From the NCBI GenBank assembly GCA_021824855.1, contig JAKAJX010000106.1, forward strand, positions 1 to 22,149: DNA of 22,149 nt, read 5' to 3'. The notes under the pieces were generated by a model, which was given only the letters and a program-made list of their open reading frames with translations, searched no databases and had not been told where the DNA came from. Source of the stretch: Bacteroidota bacterium. GTDB taxonomy: Bacteria; Bacteroidota; Bacteroidia; Chitinophagales; Chitinophagaceae. Numbering within the stretch: position 1 is the first letter of the stretch; every line of letters starts with the position of its first letter. Both the position numbers and the translations under genes were made by a program. Shown here piece after piece: positions 1 through 8,088 of the stretch.

Positions 1-252
1 GAGCATTTATATGATACACAACCCGTTGAAGTTGCACTTTTTTATAAAGATTTGAAACGTTGTTTATATAAATGGGATGTTATTGGAATTAGCTATTGGC
101 TATTGAATATAAAAAATTATAAAAAGTTTATACCAACCTACGACACCGTTTTATATGCACGCATAAAAAGAGAATTAAAAAAACAGTTTATCACCAAGAG
201 AATAAGAAAAATAAAATCAACCGTAAAATATTTAATTGGATACAATCGCTAA
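1..252 (+). CDS. C-terminal fragment of an unidentified protein, possibly a glycosyltransferase
   Basis: An open frame enters from the left edge and ends at TAA 250-252, giving the last 83 residues of a longer protein. The fragment is rich in Lys, Tyr and Ile, with a strongly basic tail (many Lys/Arg in the last 35 residues). It contains no complete motif I can name. Its stop lies inside the 3' end of the convergent glycosyltransferase gene, a 21-bp overlap. That neighbour makes a polysaccharide-synthesis enzyme plausible, but this is inference from context only. A TTG at 52 could be read as a start, but the frame is open to the window edge and the residues before it look equally protein-like, so I treat the gene as truncated by the window. 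Confidence 0.55.
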   Translation, partial: EHLYDTQPVEVALFYKDLKRCLYKWDVIGISYWLLNIKNYKKFIPTYDTVLYARIKRELKKQFITKRIRKIKSTVKYLIGYNR

Positions 253-1074
253 ATTTTTAAATCTTTTCTTTTCTCGTTTATATCCAAAATAAATTTTTAT
301 ATCGGTTAATAGTCCTTTAAAAAATGTTCTAAGATTTCTTCTCATTTTATACATTAAATAAAACATAAAAGATTGTTCATATTCAGAAACAGAATTGCCA
401 ATAATCATCTTCTTTGAATACTCTTCTCTAACTCGTTTACTAATTTTTCTGTTCATAGAAATTTCAGCTACATACGCATAGTAAACAGGAATATTATATA
501 AGAGATGATATCCTTGCTTCAAAATATTTAATGCCCATAGCTTATCTTCCCCTGCATTTAAGAATTCATTAAAAGTTTCCATTTCCCAGCAACTTTTTCT
601 AATTGCACTACAATGGTTTACAATTAAACTATTCCAATATTTGTTGGCGAAATTTTCATCATCAATTACTGCAATTTCTTGTACGCCTTTTTTTACACTC
701 TCAACCAATTGTTGCGGAGATGAGGTATTTATAAAACGTAATCCTGCAATTTTTTCATCTAAAAAATAAAATGGTATTTTTTCAAGAAAATCATTCTGCA
801 ATAACAGTACATGAGAGCTTATAATCATAATATATTCACCTTCACTGTTAGCAATTCCTACATTAATTGCCTTACCATAAGTAAATTCTCCTTTGGGCAA
901 GTGTACTATTTTACAGTTAAACTTTTGAGCAACTTGCAAAGAATGATCTGTTGAATCATTATCTACAATAACTATTTCGTAGGGAAAACTTGTTTGCTGG
1001 TTGGAAATTTGTTGCAATGTTTGCTCTAACAACATCGCATTATTCCTGTTTCGGATAATAATTGAAAGTTTCAT
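232..1074 (-). CDS. Family 2 glycosyltransferase
   Basis: Probable GT-A fold (GT2) glycosyltransferase of 280 residues, cytosolic or peripheral to the membrane, transferring a sugar from a nucleotide-sugar to a surface glycan precursor. The N-terminus has the typical first strand (KLSIIIRNRN). It is followed by VIVDNDSTD, with nucleotide-binding acidic residues D38 and D40, then a GKAINVGI helix and an IISSHV strand end. The usual DxD position reads Ser-Ser-His (residues 86-88), a variant I recall from some GT2 subgroups. A GED triplet (E176, D177) fits the catalytic-base loop. The basic C-terminal tail has no clear transmembrane helix. A second ATG four codons upstream (1086) is possible. 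I prefer 1074 because GT2 proteins usually begin just before the first strand. The acceptor and donor cannot be told. Confidence 0.85.
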   Translation of the reverse strand: MKLSIIIRNRNNAMLLEQTLQQISNQQTSFPYEIVIVDNDSTDHSLQVAQKFNCKIVHLPKGEFTYGKAINVGIANSEGEYIMIISSHVLLLQNDFLEKIPFYFLDEKIAGLRFINTSSPQQLVESVKKGVQEIAVIDDENFANKYWNSLIVNHCSAIRKSCWEMETFNEFLNAGEDKLWALNILKQGYHLLYNIPVYYAYVAEISMNRKISKRVREEYSKKMIIGNSVSEYEQSFMFYLMYKMRRNLRTFFKGLLTDIKIYFGYKREKKRFKNLAIVSN

Positions 1075-1159
1075 GCGGTATTTCATTGAAATTGGATGCC
1101 CTAAATTAGTGAATTTTTCTTTACAGCGAGAAATTTTTTATGGTGCAGCTTAATTTCAC

Positions 1160-1167
1160 TACATTTG
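1160..1167 (+). promoter_or_regulatory. Candidate -7 box for the RRM gene
   Basis: TACATTTG matches the Bacteroidota -7 consensus TAnnTTTG. No good TTTG -33 element is seen at the usual distance. If it is used, transcription starts near 1172 and the RRM gene has a leader of about 125 nt. Confidence 0.35.
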
Positions 1168-1171
1168 CCCC

Positions 1172-1297
1172 GTCAATTTGAGCTTTTCAGCATTTAGTAA
1201 GTGAACAAATTTTCTGCTAAGCATTTCTGCTAATAGTTTATTCTTCTTTACGCCTGCTTTTATCTCAATTTATTTTTTATTTAAAATCTTTTTTAAG
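1172..1297 (+). promoter_or_regulatory. Long leader of the RRM gene with a direct repeat
   Basis: This gene-free stretch lies between the candidate promoter and the RRM start. It contains the ten-base direct repeat TTTCTGCTAA at 1211-1220 and 1224-1233 (13-nt period), followed by a pyrimidine-rich tract up to the ATG. Leaders of this length are common on bacterial cold-shock and RNA-binding protein genes, so post-transcriptional control or autoregulation is possible. That part is inference. Confidence 0.35.
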
Positions 1298-1585
1298 ATG
1301 AACATTTATGTTTCAAATTTAAGCTTCAATGTAGAAGATGAAGACTTAAGAGGTTTCTTTGAAAGTTACGGAGAAGTAACTTCAGCAAAAATTATTACCG
1401 ATAAAGTTACACAACGCAGCCGCGGATTTGGTTTTGTTGAAATGTCTGATGACGCAGCAGCCAAAAAAGCTATCGCCGAATTAAACGGTGGTTTAGTAGA
1501 AGGCCGTGCAATCAGCGTAACTGAAGCAAGACCACGCGAAGAAAGAACTAACAACAAACGTTCTTTCAGCAATAGTCGTTGGTAA
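1298..1585 (+). CDS. RRM-type RNA-binding protein
   Basis: A 95-residue stand-alone RNA recognition motif protein that should bind single-stranded RNA in the cytoplasm. RNP2 is IYVSNL (residues 3-8) and RNP1 is RGFGFVEM (42-49). The aromatic residues expected to stack on bases (Y4, F45, F47) are present. The order beta-alpha-beta-beta-alpha-beta ends near residue 80. It is followed by a short Arg/Asn/Ser-rich tail that may add non-specific RNA affinity. Small RRM proteins of this kind are abundant in Bacteroidota and cyanobacteria and have been linked to global RNA regulation and cold adaptation. The gene stands alone, with a long leader upstream and a hairpin terminator immediately downstream, shared with clpB. 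The start is clear: ATG directly before the first strand. Confidence 0.93.
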   Translation: MNIYVSNLSFNVEDEDLRGFFESYGEVTSAKIITDKVTQRSRGFGFVEMSDDAAAKKAIAELNGGLVEGRAISVTEARPREERTNNKRSFSNSRW

Positions 1586-1592
1586 TTTCTAC

Positions 1593-1624
1593 AATAAGGT
1601 TGAGCATAAATGTTCAACCTTATT
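1593..1624. terminator. Bidirectional hairpin between the RRM gene and clpB
   Basis: The 11-base arms AATAAGGTTGA (1593-1603) and TCAACCTTATT (1614-1624) are perfectly complementary. The intervening GCATAAATGT can extend the stem. The hairpin begins eight bases after the RRM stop codon and its right arm touches the last base of the convergent clpB stop. The arms end in A/T-rich runs on both sides, so it can serve both strands. Confidence 0.75.
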
Positions 1625-4218
1625 TATTCGTTTCTAAATACTACAACGCTATCAAATACATCTACTAACACTTTTTTACTTTTATCAATATCGCCCGATA
1701 ATATTTTTTTACTCAATTCATTGATAATTACTTTCTGAATTAATCGTTTCAATGGTCTTGCCCCAAATTGAGGATCGTATCCATTTTCTGCTAAAAAATC
1801 TAATAAATAATTGGTAAAAACCAAGTCAATTCCGTTTGTTGCAACCAACTGTTTCAATTGATTTAATTGAATGGTAATAATGCCTCTAATTTCATTTTTC
1901 ATTAATGGCTGAAACATAATTACTTCATCAATTCTATTAAGAAATTCCGGACGAATAGTTTGTTTGAGTAATGCCAAAACTTCAATTTTTGTTTTTTCTA
2001 CTACTGCATCTTTATTGTGTTCATTTACTTTTTCAAATGCTTCTTGAATAATGCTACTCCCTAAGTTGCTTGTCATAATAATAATGGTATTTTTAAAATT
2101 TACCACTCGCCCTTTATTATCAGTGAGTCTTCCATCATCTAATACCTGAAGCATTACATTAAAAACATCGGGATGAGCTTTCTCAATTTCATCTAATAAA
2201 ACAACAGAATAGGGTTTACGTCTAACCGCTTCGGTTAATTGGCCACCTTCCTCATATCCAATATATCCCGGAGGTGCTCCTACTAAACGAGAAACGGTAT
2301 GCTTTTCTTGATATTCGCTCATATCAATACGTGTCATCATAGTTTCATCATCAAATAAAAATGCTGCTAAAGCTTTTGCCAATTCGGTTTTACCCACACC
2401 AGTTGTTCCTAAAAAAATGAATGACCCAATAGGTTTTTTAGGATCTTGTAATCCGGCTCTGCTTCTGCGAATAGCATCGGCAACAGCCGAAATAGCTTCA
2501 TCTTGACCAACAATACGTTCATGCAAATGATCTTCTAATTGTAGCAGTTTTTCTTTATCGCTTTGCAACATTTTAGAAACAGGAATACCGGTTGCTTTTG
2601 CAATATTTTCAGCAATATCTTCTGCATCTACTTCTTCCTTCATTAATCGTTTATCGCTTAACGATTGAAGCTGCGTGCTAAGTGTTTTAACTATTTGTTC
2701 TTGCTCTTTAATTTTTCCATAACGAATTTCTGCTACTTTACCATAATCGCCATTTCGTTCGGCCTGATCGGCTTGCAGTTTTAAATTTTCGATTGACGTT
2801 TTAGCATTTTGCATTTTATCTACCAATTCTTTCTCATCCTTCCATTTTGCTTTAAACGTATCTCGCTCAACAACAAGGTTGGCAATATCGGTATTTAATT
2901 CTTTTAATTTAGTTTCATCATTCTCACGTTTAATTGCTTCACGTTCAATTTCTAATTGCCTTATTTGCCTTTCTAATTTATCTAACTCTTCCGGCATACT
3001 ATTCATTTCCAATTTAAGTTTAGCAGCACTCTCATCAATTAAATCAATTGCTTTATCAGGCAAAAATCTATCGGTAATATATCTATTGGATAATTCAACA
3101 GCAGCAATAATAGCATCATCTTTTATACGAACGTGATGGTGTGTTTCATATCTATCTTTTAACCCACGAAGTATAGAAATTGCATCTTCAACAGAAGGTT
3201 CATCAATCATTACTTTCTGAAAACGACGTTCCAATGCTTTATCTTTTTCAAAAAATTTTTGATACTCATTTAAAGTTGTTGCACCAATTGCCCTTAACTC
3301 TCCTCTTGCCAATGCAGGTTTTAAAATATTAGCTGCATCCATAGCTCCTTCTCCTCCACCTGCCCCAATTAGTGTATGTATTTCATCAATAAACAAAACA
3401 ATTTCACCATCACTTTCTGCCACCTCTTTTACAACAGCTTTTAAACGTTCCTCAAATTCGCCTTTATATTTAGCACCGGCAATTAATTGCCCCATATCTA
3501 ATGCATAAATAATTTTAGTTTTTAGGTTATCAGGCACATCCCCATTTACAATACGCATGGCCAAACCCTCTGCTATGGCGGTTTTACCAACACCGGGTTC
3601 TCCTACAAGAATTGGATTGTTTTTTGAGCGTCGAGATAAAATGTGCAAGGTTCTTCTTATTTCTTCATCGCGGCCAATTACGGGATCGAGTTTTCCGTTA
3701 CTTGCCATATCATTAAGGTTGCGTGCATATTTATTTAAAGAATTGTACGCTGTATTTTGAGTTTGGCTTTTTACAGTTTCGCCTTTCCGTAATTCTTTTA
3801 TTGCAGTAATTAATCCTTTTTCGGTAAGACCTGCATCTTTTAAAATCTTACTGCAATCATCGTTACTCTGCAGTAAGCCTATAAGTAAATGTTCAATACT
3901 TACAAATTCATCCTTAAATTGTTTAATTGCTGCATTTGCCTTTAATAAGGCATTATTCAAATCTCTACTAATACTTTGTGCCGGTTCGGTTGTATCAGTC
4001 TTTGGTAGTCGTTTAATACTTTCTTCAAGTTTATTTTCAATAAACGAAATAGTAACGTTATTCTTTTTTAAAAGATATTCAATAGAGCTGTCTTTATCTT
4101 TTATCATTACTTTAAGCAAGTGATTGGTTTCAATAAAAGGATTTCCATTATTAAATGCCTCTTGCTGTGCAGCCTGAATGGCTTCTTGTGCCTTTATTGT
4201 ATAATTATTTAGGTTCAT
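1624..4218 (-). CDS. clpB: ATP-dependent disaggregase ClpB
   Basis: Hsp100 AAA+ chaperone of 864 residues, the usual ClpB length. As a cytosolic hexamer it threads proteins out of aggregates together with DnaK. The domains are all present in order. The Clp N-terminal repeat domain spans roughly 1-145. AAA module 1 has Walker A GEPGVGKT (206-213) and Walker B D278/E279 in FIDEIHTL. The coiled-coil middle domain, roughly 405-525, distinguishes ClpB from ClpA/ClpC. AAA module 2 has Walker A GTTGVGKT (604-611), a GYIGYEEGG pore loop and the C-terminal GARPLKRLIQ sensor-2 region. No IGF-type ClpP-binding loop was noticed, as expected. It is transcribed alone. No CIRCE-type inverted repeat is visible in the short upstream gap, so the means of heat-shock control is not evident. 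Confidence 0.98.
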   Translation of the reverse strand: MNLNNYTIKAQEAIQAAQQEAFNNGNPFIETNHLLKVMIKDKDSSIEYLLKKNNVTISFIENKLEESIKRLPKTDTTEPAQSISRDLNNALLKANAAIKQFKDEFVSIEHLLIGLLQSNDDCSKILKDAGLTEKGLITAIKELRKGETVKSQTQNTAYNSLNKYARNLNDMASNGKLDPVIGRDEEIRRTLHILSRRSKNNPILVGEPGVGKTAIAEGLAMRIVNGDVPDNLKTKIIYALDMGQLIAGAKYKGEFEERLKAVVKEVAESDGEIVLFIDEIHTLIGAGGGEGAMDAANILKPALARGELRAIGATTLNEYQKFFEKDKALERRFQKVMIDEPSVEDAISILRGLKDRYETHHHVRIKDDAIIAAVELSNRYITDRFLPDKAIDLIDESAAKLKLEMNSMPEELDKLERQIRQLEIEREAIKRENDETKLKELNTDIANLVVERDTFKAKWKDEKELVDKMQNAKTSIENLKLQADQAERNGDYGKVAEIRYGKIKEQEQIVKTLSTQLQSLSDKRLMKEEVDAEDIAENIAKATGIPVSKMLQSDKEKLLQLEDHLHERIVGQDEAISAVADAIRRSRAGLQDPKKPIGSFIFLGTTGVGKTELAKALAAFLFDDETMMTRIDMSEYQEKHTVSRLVGAPPGYIGYEEGGQLTEAVRRKPYSVVLLDEIEKAHPDVFNVMLQVLDDGRLTDNKGRVVNFKNTIIIMTSNLGSSIIQEAFEKVNEHNKDAVVEKTKIEVLALLKQTIRPEFLNRIDEVIMFQPLMKNEIRGIITIQLNQLKQLVATNGIDLVFTNYLLDFLAENGYDPQFGARPLKRLIQKVIINELSKKILSGDIDKSKKVLVDVFDSVVVFRNE

Positions 4219-4272
4219 ATTATTTTTTGGTAAGCTATTTTTTTGAAATAAAATTTACTATTAAAATGGTAA

Positions 4273-4303
4273 TTTGCTGTAATTACTACTATTGTATTTT
4301 TTG
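4273..4303 (+). promoter_or_regulatory. Weak candidate promoter for the serine hydrolase
   Basis: TTTG at 4273-4276 is followed after 18 bases by TATTTTTTG (4295-4303), one base longer than the Bacteroidota -7 consensus. It would give a 5' UTR of roughly 80 nt before ATG 4392, and it argues against using the TTG at 4329 as the start. Confidence 0.22.
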
Positions 4304-4391
4304 TAAAAGTTAAATAGTTATTGTTTACTTGCAGCAAAATACTTTAGTAGTAATTTCACAAAGAATAATCCAAGCAATAAAACACGAAACA

Positions 4392-5453
4392 ATGTCATCT
4401 TATTATAAGCAAATCTGCCGCAAAAGCAGTGTATTATTGAATTTCCTGCTCTTTTTTCAGTTAGCATTCTCGCAGTATAATTTCGGAGAATTAGATAAGA
4501 AATTAGATTTTCATAAAAAGGATTTAGGCGGAAAATTTGCAGTTTTAATTTATAAGAACAACAAAATTATTTATGATAAAAATTGGGGCGATTTTAATAA
4601 ACATACTTCTATTCCCATTGCCAGTTGCAGTAAATGGCTAACTGCTGCAATGGTAATGACCTTAGTAGACGAAGGAAAAATTTCGTTAGATGATAAGGTT
4701 AGTAAATACCTACCCATTTTTGCTACTTACGGAAAAAATTATATTACCATTCGACATTGCTTATCGAACGAAACAGGAATTCAACAAGATGAATCTTCCT
4801 TCCTTAATATTTTACACAGAGGTAAATATGCTTCATTAGATGCGGAAGTAAGTGCCTTAGCCTCAAAAAAAGAAATTGATTTTAATCCGGGTACGGGATT
4901 TTTTTATGGCAATGCGGGCTTTATTATTGCAGCAAGAGTATGCGAAATTGTTACTAAAAGAAACTTTAACCAATTGATGTTAGAAAGAATTTTTAGACCA
5001 TTAGGCATGAGAACCTCCACTTTTCAAAACGATAATTATAATTTACCTCCCGATCCATCCGGCGGAGCAAAATCTACAGCAGAAGAATATATGAACTTTT
5101 TAATAATGCTTTTAAACAAAGGAATATTTAAAGACAAAAGAATTTTAAGCGAAGCCTCAATTGCTGAAATGGAAAAGCCGCAAATGACGCTTGATATGGT
5201 TAAATATACACCCAAAGCAGCCGAAGGTTTTACTTATGGATTGGGCGAATGGATAATGGATACAGATGCCAATGGCAATAGTACCGTTTTAGCTTCGCCA
5301 GGATTATTTGGTACTTGGCCTATGATTGATAGATGCAGAGGTTATGCCGTTGTTTTTTTTGTGAAAACAATTTTAGGAGAAGGAAAAAAAAATATTTATA
5401 GCGAATTAAAAAAATCAATTGATCAAGAAATATCTTCCACCAACTGTAAATAG
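4392..5453 (+). CDS. Exported serine hydrolase, beta-lactamase / class C fold
   Basis: A 353-residue serine beta-lactamase-like protein (esterase, D-aminopeptidase or penicillin-binding type), exported to the periplasm. The Sec signal peptide is clear: a basic n-region, a hydrophobic stretch at about 14-26 and likely cleavage after AFS before Q28. Motif 1 (SxxK) is S78-C-S-K81, with S78 the nucleophile. Motif 2 (YxN) is Y172-G-N174. The C-terminal third motif is SPGLFG (302-307) in place of KTG/HxG, which is common in this esterase-like branch. The ATG at 4392 was chosen over an upstream in-frame TTG (4329) because it places the signal peptide at the N-terminus. The next ORF starts five bases after the stop, so the two are probably co-transcribed. 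The substrate cannot be predicted. Confidence 0.88.
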   Translation: MSSYYKQICRKSSVLLNFLLFFQLAFSQYNFGELDKKLDFHKKDLGGKFAVLIYKNNKIIYDKNWGDFNKHTSIPIASCSKWLTAAMVMTLVDEGKISLDDKVSKYLPIFATYGKNYITIRHCLSNETGIQQDESSFLNILHRGKYASLDAEVSALASKKEIDFNPGTGFFYGNAGFIIAARVCEIVTKRNFNQLMLERIFRPLGMRTSTFQNDNYNLPPDPSGGAKSTAEEYMNFLIMLLNKGIFKDKRILSEASIAEMEKPQMTLDMVKYTPKAAEGFTYGLGEWIMDTDANGNSTVLASPGLFGTWPMIDRCRGYAVVFFVKTILGEGKKNIYSELKKSIDQEISSTNCK

Positions 5454-5458
5454 AACTT

Positions 5459-5614
5459 ATGGCACAAGCATTTAGAAAAATGATTACTACTTCATCTATC
5501 TTCAATTTTGAACACAAGAAAAAAGCACTTTTACCTAAACATTTATTTTTACAAAGAATGTTTTGGAATGCTCTTTTTGCCACTTTAATTTTAGCCATTT
5601 GCTTGGGCATATAA
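5459..5614 (+). CDS. 51-residue single-pass membrane protein, possibly a truncated gene
   Basis: A short ORF from ATG 5459 to TAA 5612-5614. It has a basic cytosolic N-terminus (HKKKALLPKH at about 19-28), then one hydrophobic helix at about 35-51, and stops at the end of that helix. From memory, the pattern K-x-L-L-P-K-x-x-F-x-x-R followed by LAICLGI resembles the start of a roughly 140-residue, two-helix Bacteroidota membrane family related to two-pore potassium channels. In that family the sequence continues with a GYH-containing loop, a pore-like segment and a second helix. None of that follows here in any forward frame before the DUF421 gene at 5668. It may therefore be a remnant of a longer gene, or a genuine small protein. 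It is closely linked to the hydrolase upstream (five-base gap). Confidence 0.5.
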   Translation: MAQAFRKMITTSSIFNFEHKKKALLPKHLFLQRMFWNALFATLILAICLGI

Positions 5615-5667
5615 TATTTTAACAACAAATTCATGTATTCATTCCTGATTTTTAAAAAAGATAACAC

Positions 5668-6183
5668 ATGGGAAATTTATCGGACTATTTAATTATTGCA
5701 GGAAAATCTGTAACGATCTATGTTTTTATAATAGTTGCTATCAGAATATTTGGGAAGAAAGAATTAACGCAACTTTCGGTAATTGATCTGGTGTTTATTT
5801 TATTGATAAGCAACAGTGTGCAAAATGCCATGGTAGGAAACGATACAACCGTACAAGGCGGTATGGCTGCAGCTTTAGGATTATTTATTACCAATTATAT
5901 TTTTAAAATTTTTCTGCGTAAATCAAGTAAGTTCAGCAAAATTGTTCAGGGCGAAAAAATTGTAATCGTTATTGGCGGAAGAATTCAACCACAAGGTTTA
6001 AAAGATTCAATGTTGAGTATTGAAGAAGTGGAAATGGCGGTAAGAGAACATGGTGTAAAAAATATAAGTGAAGCAGATCTGGTTGTATTGGAGGTTGATG
6101 GAAATATAACAGTACTTTCATCGGATTACTCACATAAAACAATTCACAGAAGAAAAAAACCACAGTTAGAGCATAATATATAA
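5668..6183 (+). CDS. DUF421 (YetF-like) membrane protein
   Basis: A 171-residue member of the DUF421/YetF family. Three N-terminal membrane helices are visible (about 8-27, 38-53 and 63-82). The family signature GKKELTQLSVIDLVFILLI (29-47) is followed by SNSVQNAMVG (48-57). The soluble C-terminal half has the characteristic GEKIVIVIGGRIQ strand pair (95-107), a LSIEEVEMAVREHG helix and a final LEVDGNITVL hairpin. The protein is somewhat short compared with Bacillus YetF, but the core is complete. The biochemical role is not established; bacillus relatives have been linked to sporulation and the cell envelope. It is the last gene of the plus-strand group that starts with the serine hydrolase. 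Its stop is only four bases from the end of the convergent DUF3857 gene. Confidence 0.9.
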   Translation: MGNLSDYLIIAGKSVTIYVFIIVAIRIFGKKELTQLSVIDLVFILLISNSVQNAMVGNDTTVQGGMAAALGLFITNYIFKIFLRKSSKFSKIVQGEKIVIVIGGRIQPQGLKDSMLSIEEVEMAVREHGVKNISEADLVVLEVDGNITVLSSDYSHKTIHRRKKPQLEHNI

Positions 6184-6187
6184 AAAA

Positions 6188-8086
6188 TTATTCTGCTTTT
6201 TTAACGAAAACAATTTTGGCCCAATCGGCTTTGTACATAGCATTACGGAAACTAACCAAAGTGCTGAACTCTCTTGCAGGAAAGCTATTGGCATTTACTT
6301 CATGTAACCGAACTAAATGAATGCTGCTTCCATCAAACTGATACGATATTTTATACTCACCAAATTCATTTTTTATACTCTGATCTTTGGGCATTGATTC
6401 TACTTTATAATCTGCCGGAATTTTTATATTGATGGAATCAATATCTAAATATGAATATTGTATTTTTATATCAAATTGCCTTTCTGCATCAGGAGTTAAT
6501 TTCGATACTCTATTAAATAAGTTGGGCTGAATAAAAAGTCTTTTACCCGAAACAGAAGCATAATTGGGTGAAGTAATTTTTAAATACTCATCAACAACAG
6601 GAATTTTTCCTTTCATTTCTTTATAATCAGAACTTTCTACCTTATAAGTTGGTAAACTAATGACACTATTCAAATATTTTTCACGCTGTTCGTTATTTGC
6701 ATCGTATATCAAACTATGTTGCAATTCTTGTTGTGTACCTGAATGTTTTGTGAAAACTTCTGCAACAAGATTTCCATTTTCATCAATAATTGCATTTACT
6801 TTTCTTGATTCCAAATTATTTTTTGCCGAATAAATGGGTGTATGTACAACATGCCCACCATCCTCATCAATCAATAAAACATCCCTGTCGCAGGTAAATG
6901 TTCCCATAAAGCCGGCACTTTCTGTTTGACTTGTACATTCTAACCATGTTGTATCTTTTCCATTCGGCACACACATGATAGCATGATTAAAATAGGGTGC
7001 AGGAAAATCGGGCCACAAGCCGCGTTTACCTGCACCGGCTGTAACCAAAACGTATTTTGCATTTATTTTTGCTTCTTTCAATAAACTCACCATATAATTA
7101 CTCAAAGCTTTACAATCGCCATATTTATTTTGCGCTACATAACTCGCATCAAAAGGTTGCCAGCCTCCCATACCAAGTGTAATTAAAATATAATGCGTGT
7201 TTTGCTGCATATAATTATATAAAACTCTTATTTTTTCGTCAACCGATGAAAGACTGTCTGTCAGTTGGTGAACCTCTTGTTTGATATTATCAGGCAATAC
7301 ATCTTTTCCTTTATTTAATTCAACAATAAATTTTCCAAGATCATTCCAACTATCCATATTTCCTTTGTATCCCCCGATTTCAAAATTTGATGGCGTTATA
7401 TAAACGCCCGGAATATGATCATTAAAATCATCCATCAAAGGTTCTTCTTCTATTGCTTTTATATTTTTTACTTCCCATTGATAGAACGTTGTATTTCCGC
7501 TTTCTGCTATTTTGGGTTGAGAAGTTGCATTCAAAAGTTTATAATGAATTTTATATCCTATTGGAGCTTCAACAAAAAAATTACTTTGTTGAACTGAAAA
7601 GTTTTCACTTTCTACCGGATTCCAAACTGGTAATTGAAACAGTCCATCCAAATCGTTTTCTTCTTCAAACTCAACCGTGAAAGGATACGACTTATTATAA
7701 AACTGATACTTTTTTACTCTTGCATCTCTAAAAAGCGTTATCCTGTCTTCATAAGCGATATCATCCATTTCTCTTTTCTTAACCGTTTTAATCAATTTTC
7801 CCGTTGCATCATATAATCTTGCAACCACATCAGTAAGCTTATCGAATTTGTCGTAATGATTTATATAACGTGTGTATTCATCACCCGATTCCTTCAAAAT
7901 AGTTATCGCATATTTGTGTTTATATGTTGCCGATTTAGGTGAATGAATTAATATTTTAGATTCTTCGAATCGCAATACTGCTTCTGCATTCTGCAATAAC
8001 GAATCGGGTATTAATGTTACATTATAATTTTGAGCTTTCACCAAAGCAGGGAAAGAAAAAATAATAATTGCAATGATTTTCTTCAT
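6188..8086 (-). CDS. Exported DUF3857/transglutaminase-like protein with intact Cys-His pair
   Basis: A 632-residue periplasmic or surface protein. A Sec signal peptide occupies residues 1-18 (cleavage after VKA, before Q19). It is followed by a beta-rich DUF3857 domain (about 25-230), a transglutaminase-like core (about 270-395) and a C-terminal beta domain (about 420-625, DUF3858-like). In the core, YGDCKALSNY supplies the nucleophile C325, FNHAI supplies H368, and the acidic third residue is E383 in WLECTSQ, where many transglutaminases have Asp. Family members are thought to act as papain-fold peptidases or transglutaminases, but no substrate is established. It starts two bases after the stop of the upstream DUF3857 paralogue, so the two are certainly co-transcribed and probably translationally coupled. 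Confidence 0.9.
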   Translation of the reverse strand: MKKIIAIIIFSFPALVKAQNYNVTLIPDSLLQNAEAVLRFEESKILIHSPKSATYKHKYAITILKESGDEYTRYINHYDKFDKLTDVVARLYDATGKLIKTVKKREMDDIAYEDRITLFRDARVKKYQFYNKSYPFTVEFEEENDLDGLFQLPVWNPVESENFSVQQSNFFVEAPIGYKIHYKLLNATSQPKIAESGNTTFYQWEVKNIKAIEEEPLMDDFNDHIPGVYITPSNFEIGGYKGNMDSWNDLGKFIVELNKGKDVLPDNIKQEVHQLTDSLSSVDEKIRVLYNYMQQNTHYILITLGMGGWQPFDASYVAQNKYGDCKALSNYMVSLLKEAKINAKYVLVTAGAGKRGLWPDFPAPYFNHAIMCVPNGKDTTWLECTSQTESAGFMGTFTCDRDVLLIDEDGGHVVHTPIYSAKNNLESRKVNAIIDENGNLVAEVFTKHSGTQQELQHSLIYDANNEQREKYLNSVISLPTYKVESSDYKEMKGKIPVVDEYLKITSPNYASVSGKRLFIQPNLFNRVSKLTPDAERQFDIKIQYSYLDIDSINIKIPADYKVESMPKDQSIKNEFGEYKISYQFDGSSIHLVRLHEVNANSFPAREFSTLVSFRNAMYKADWAKIVFVKKAE

Positions 8087-8088
8087 AC

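Noticed and set aside
1196..1213. 18-base near-repeat (17 of 18) between the RRM leader and the queG upstream region at 10389-10406
   Set aside because: In 22 kb of DNA this AT-rich, a rough estimate gives about two chance pairs at this level, so it is not evidence of shared regulation.
5320..5667. 115-codon minus-strand frame over the hydrolase end and the 51-residue ORF
   Set aside because: It is antisense to the conserved end of the hydrolase. Cys/Phe/Leu-rich, with no motif; no promoter or family resemblance.
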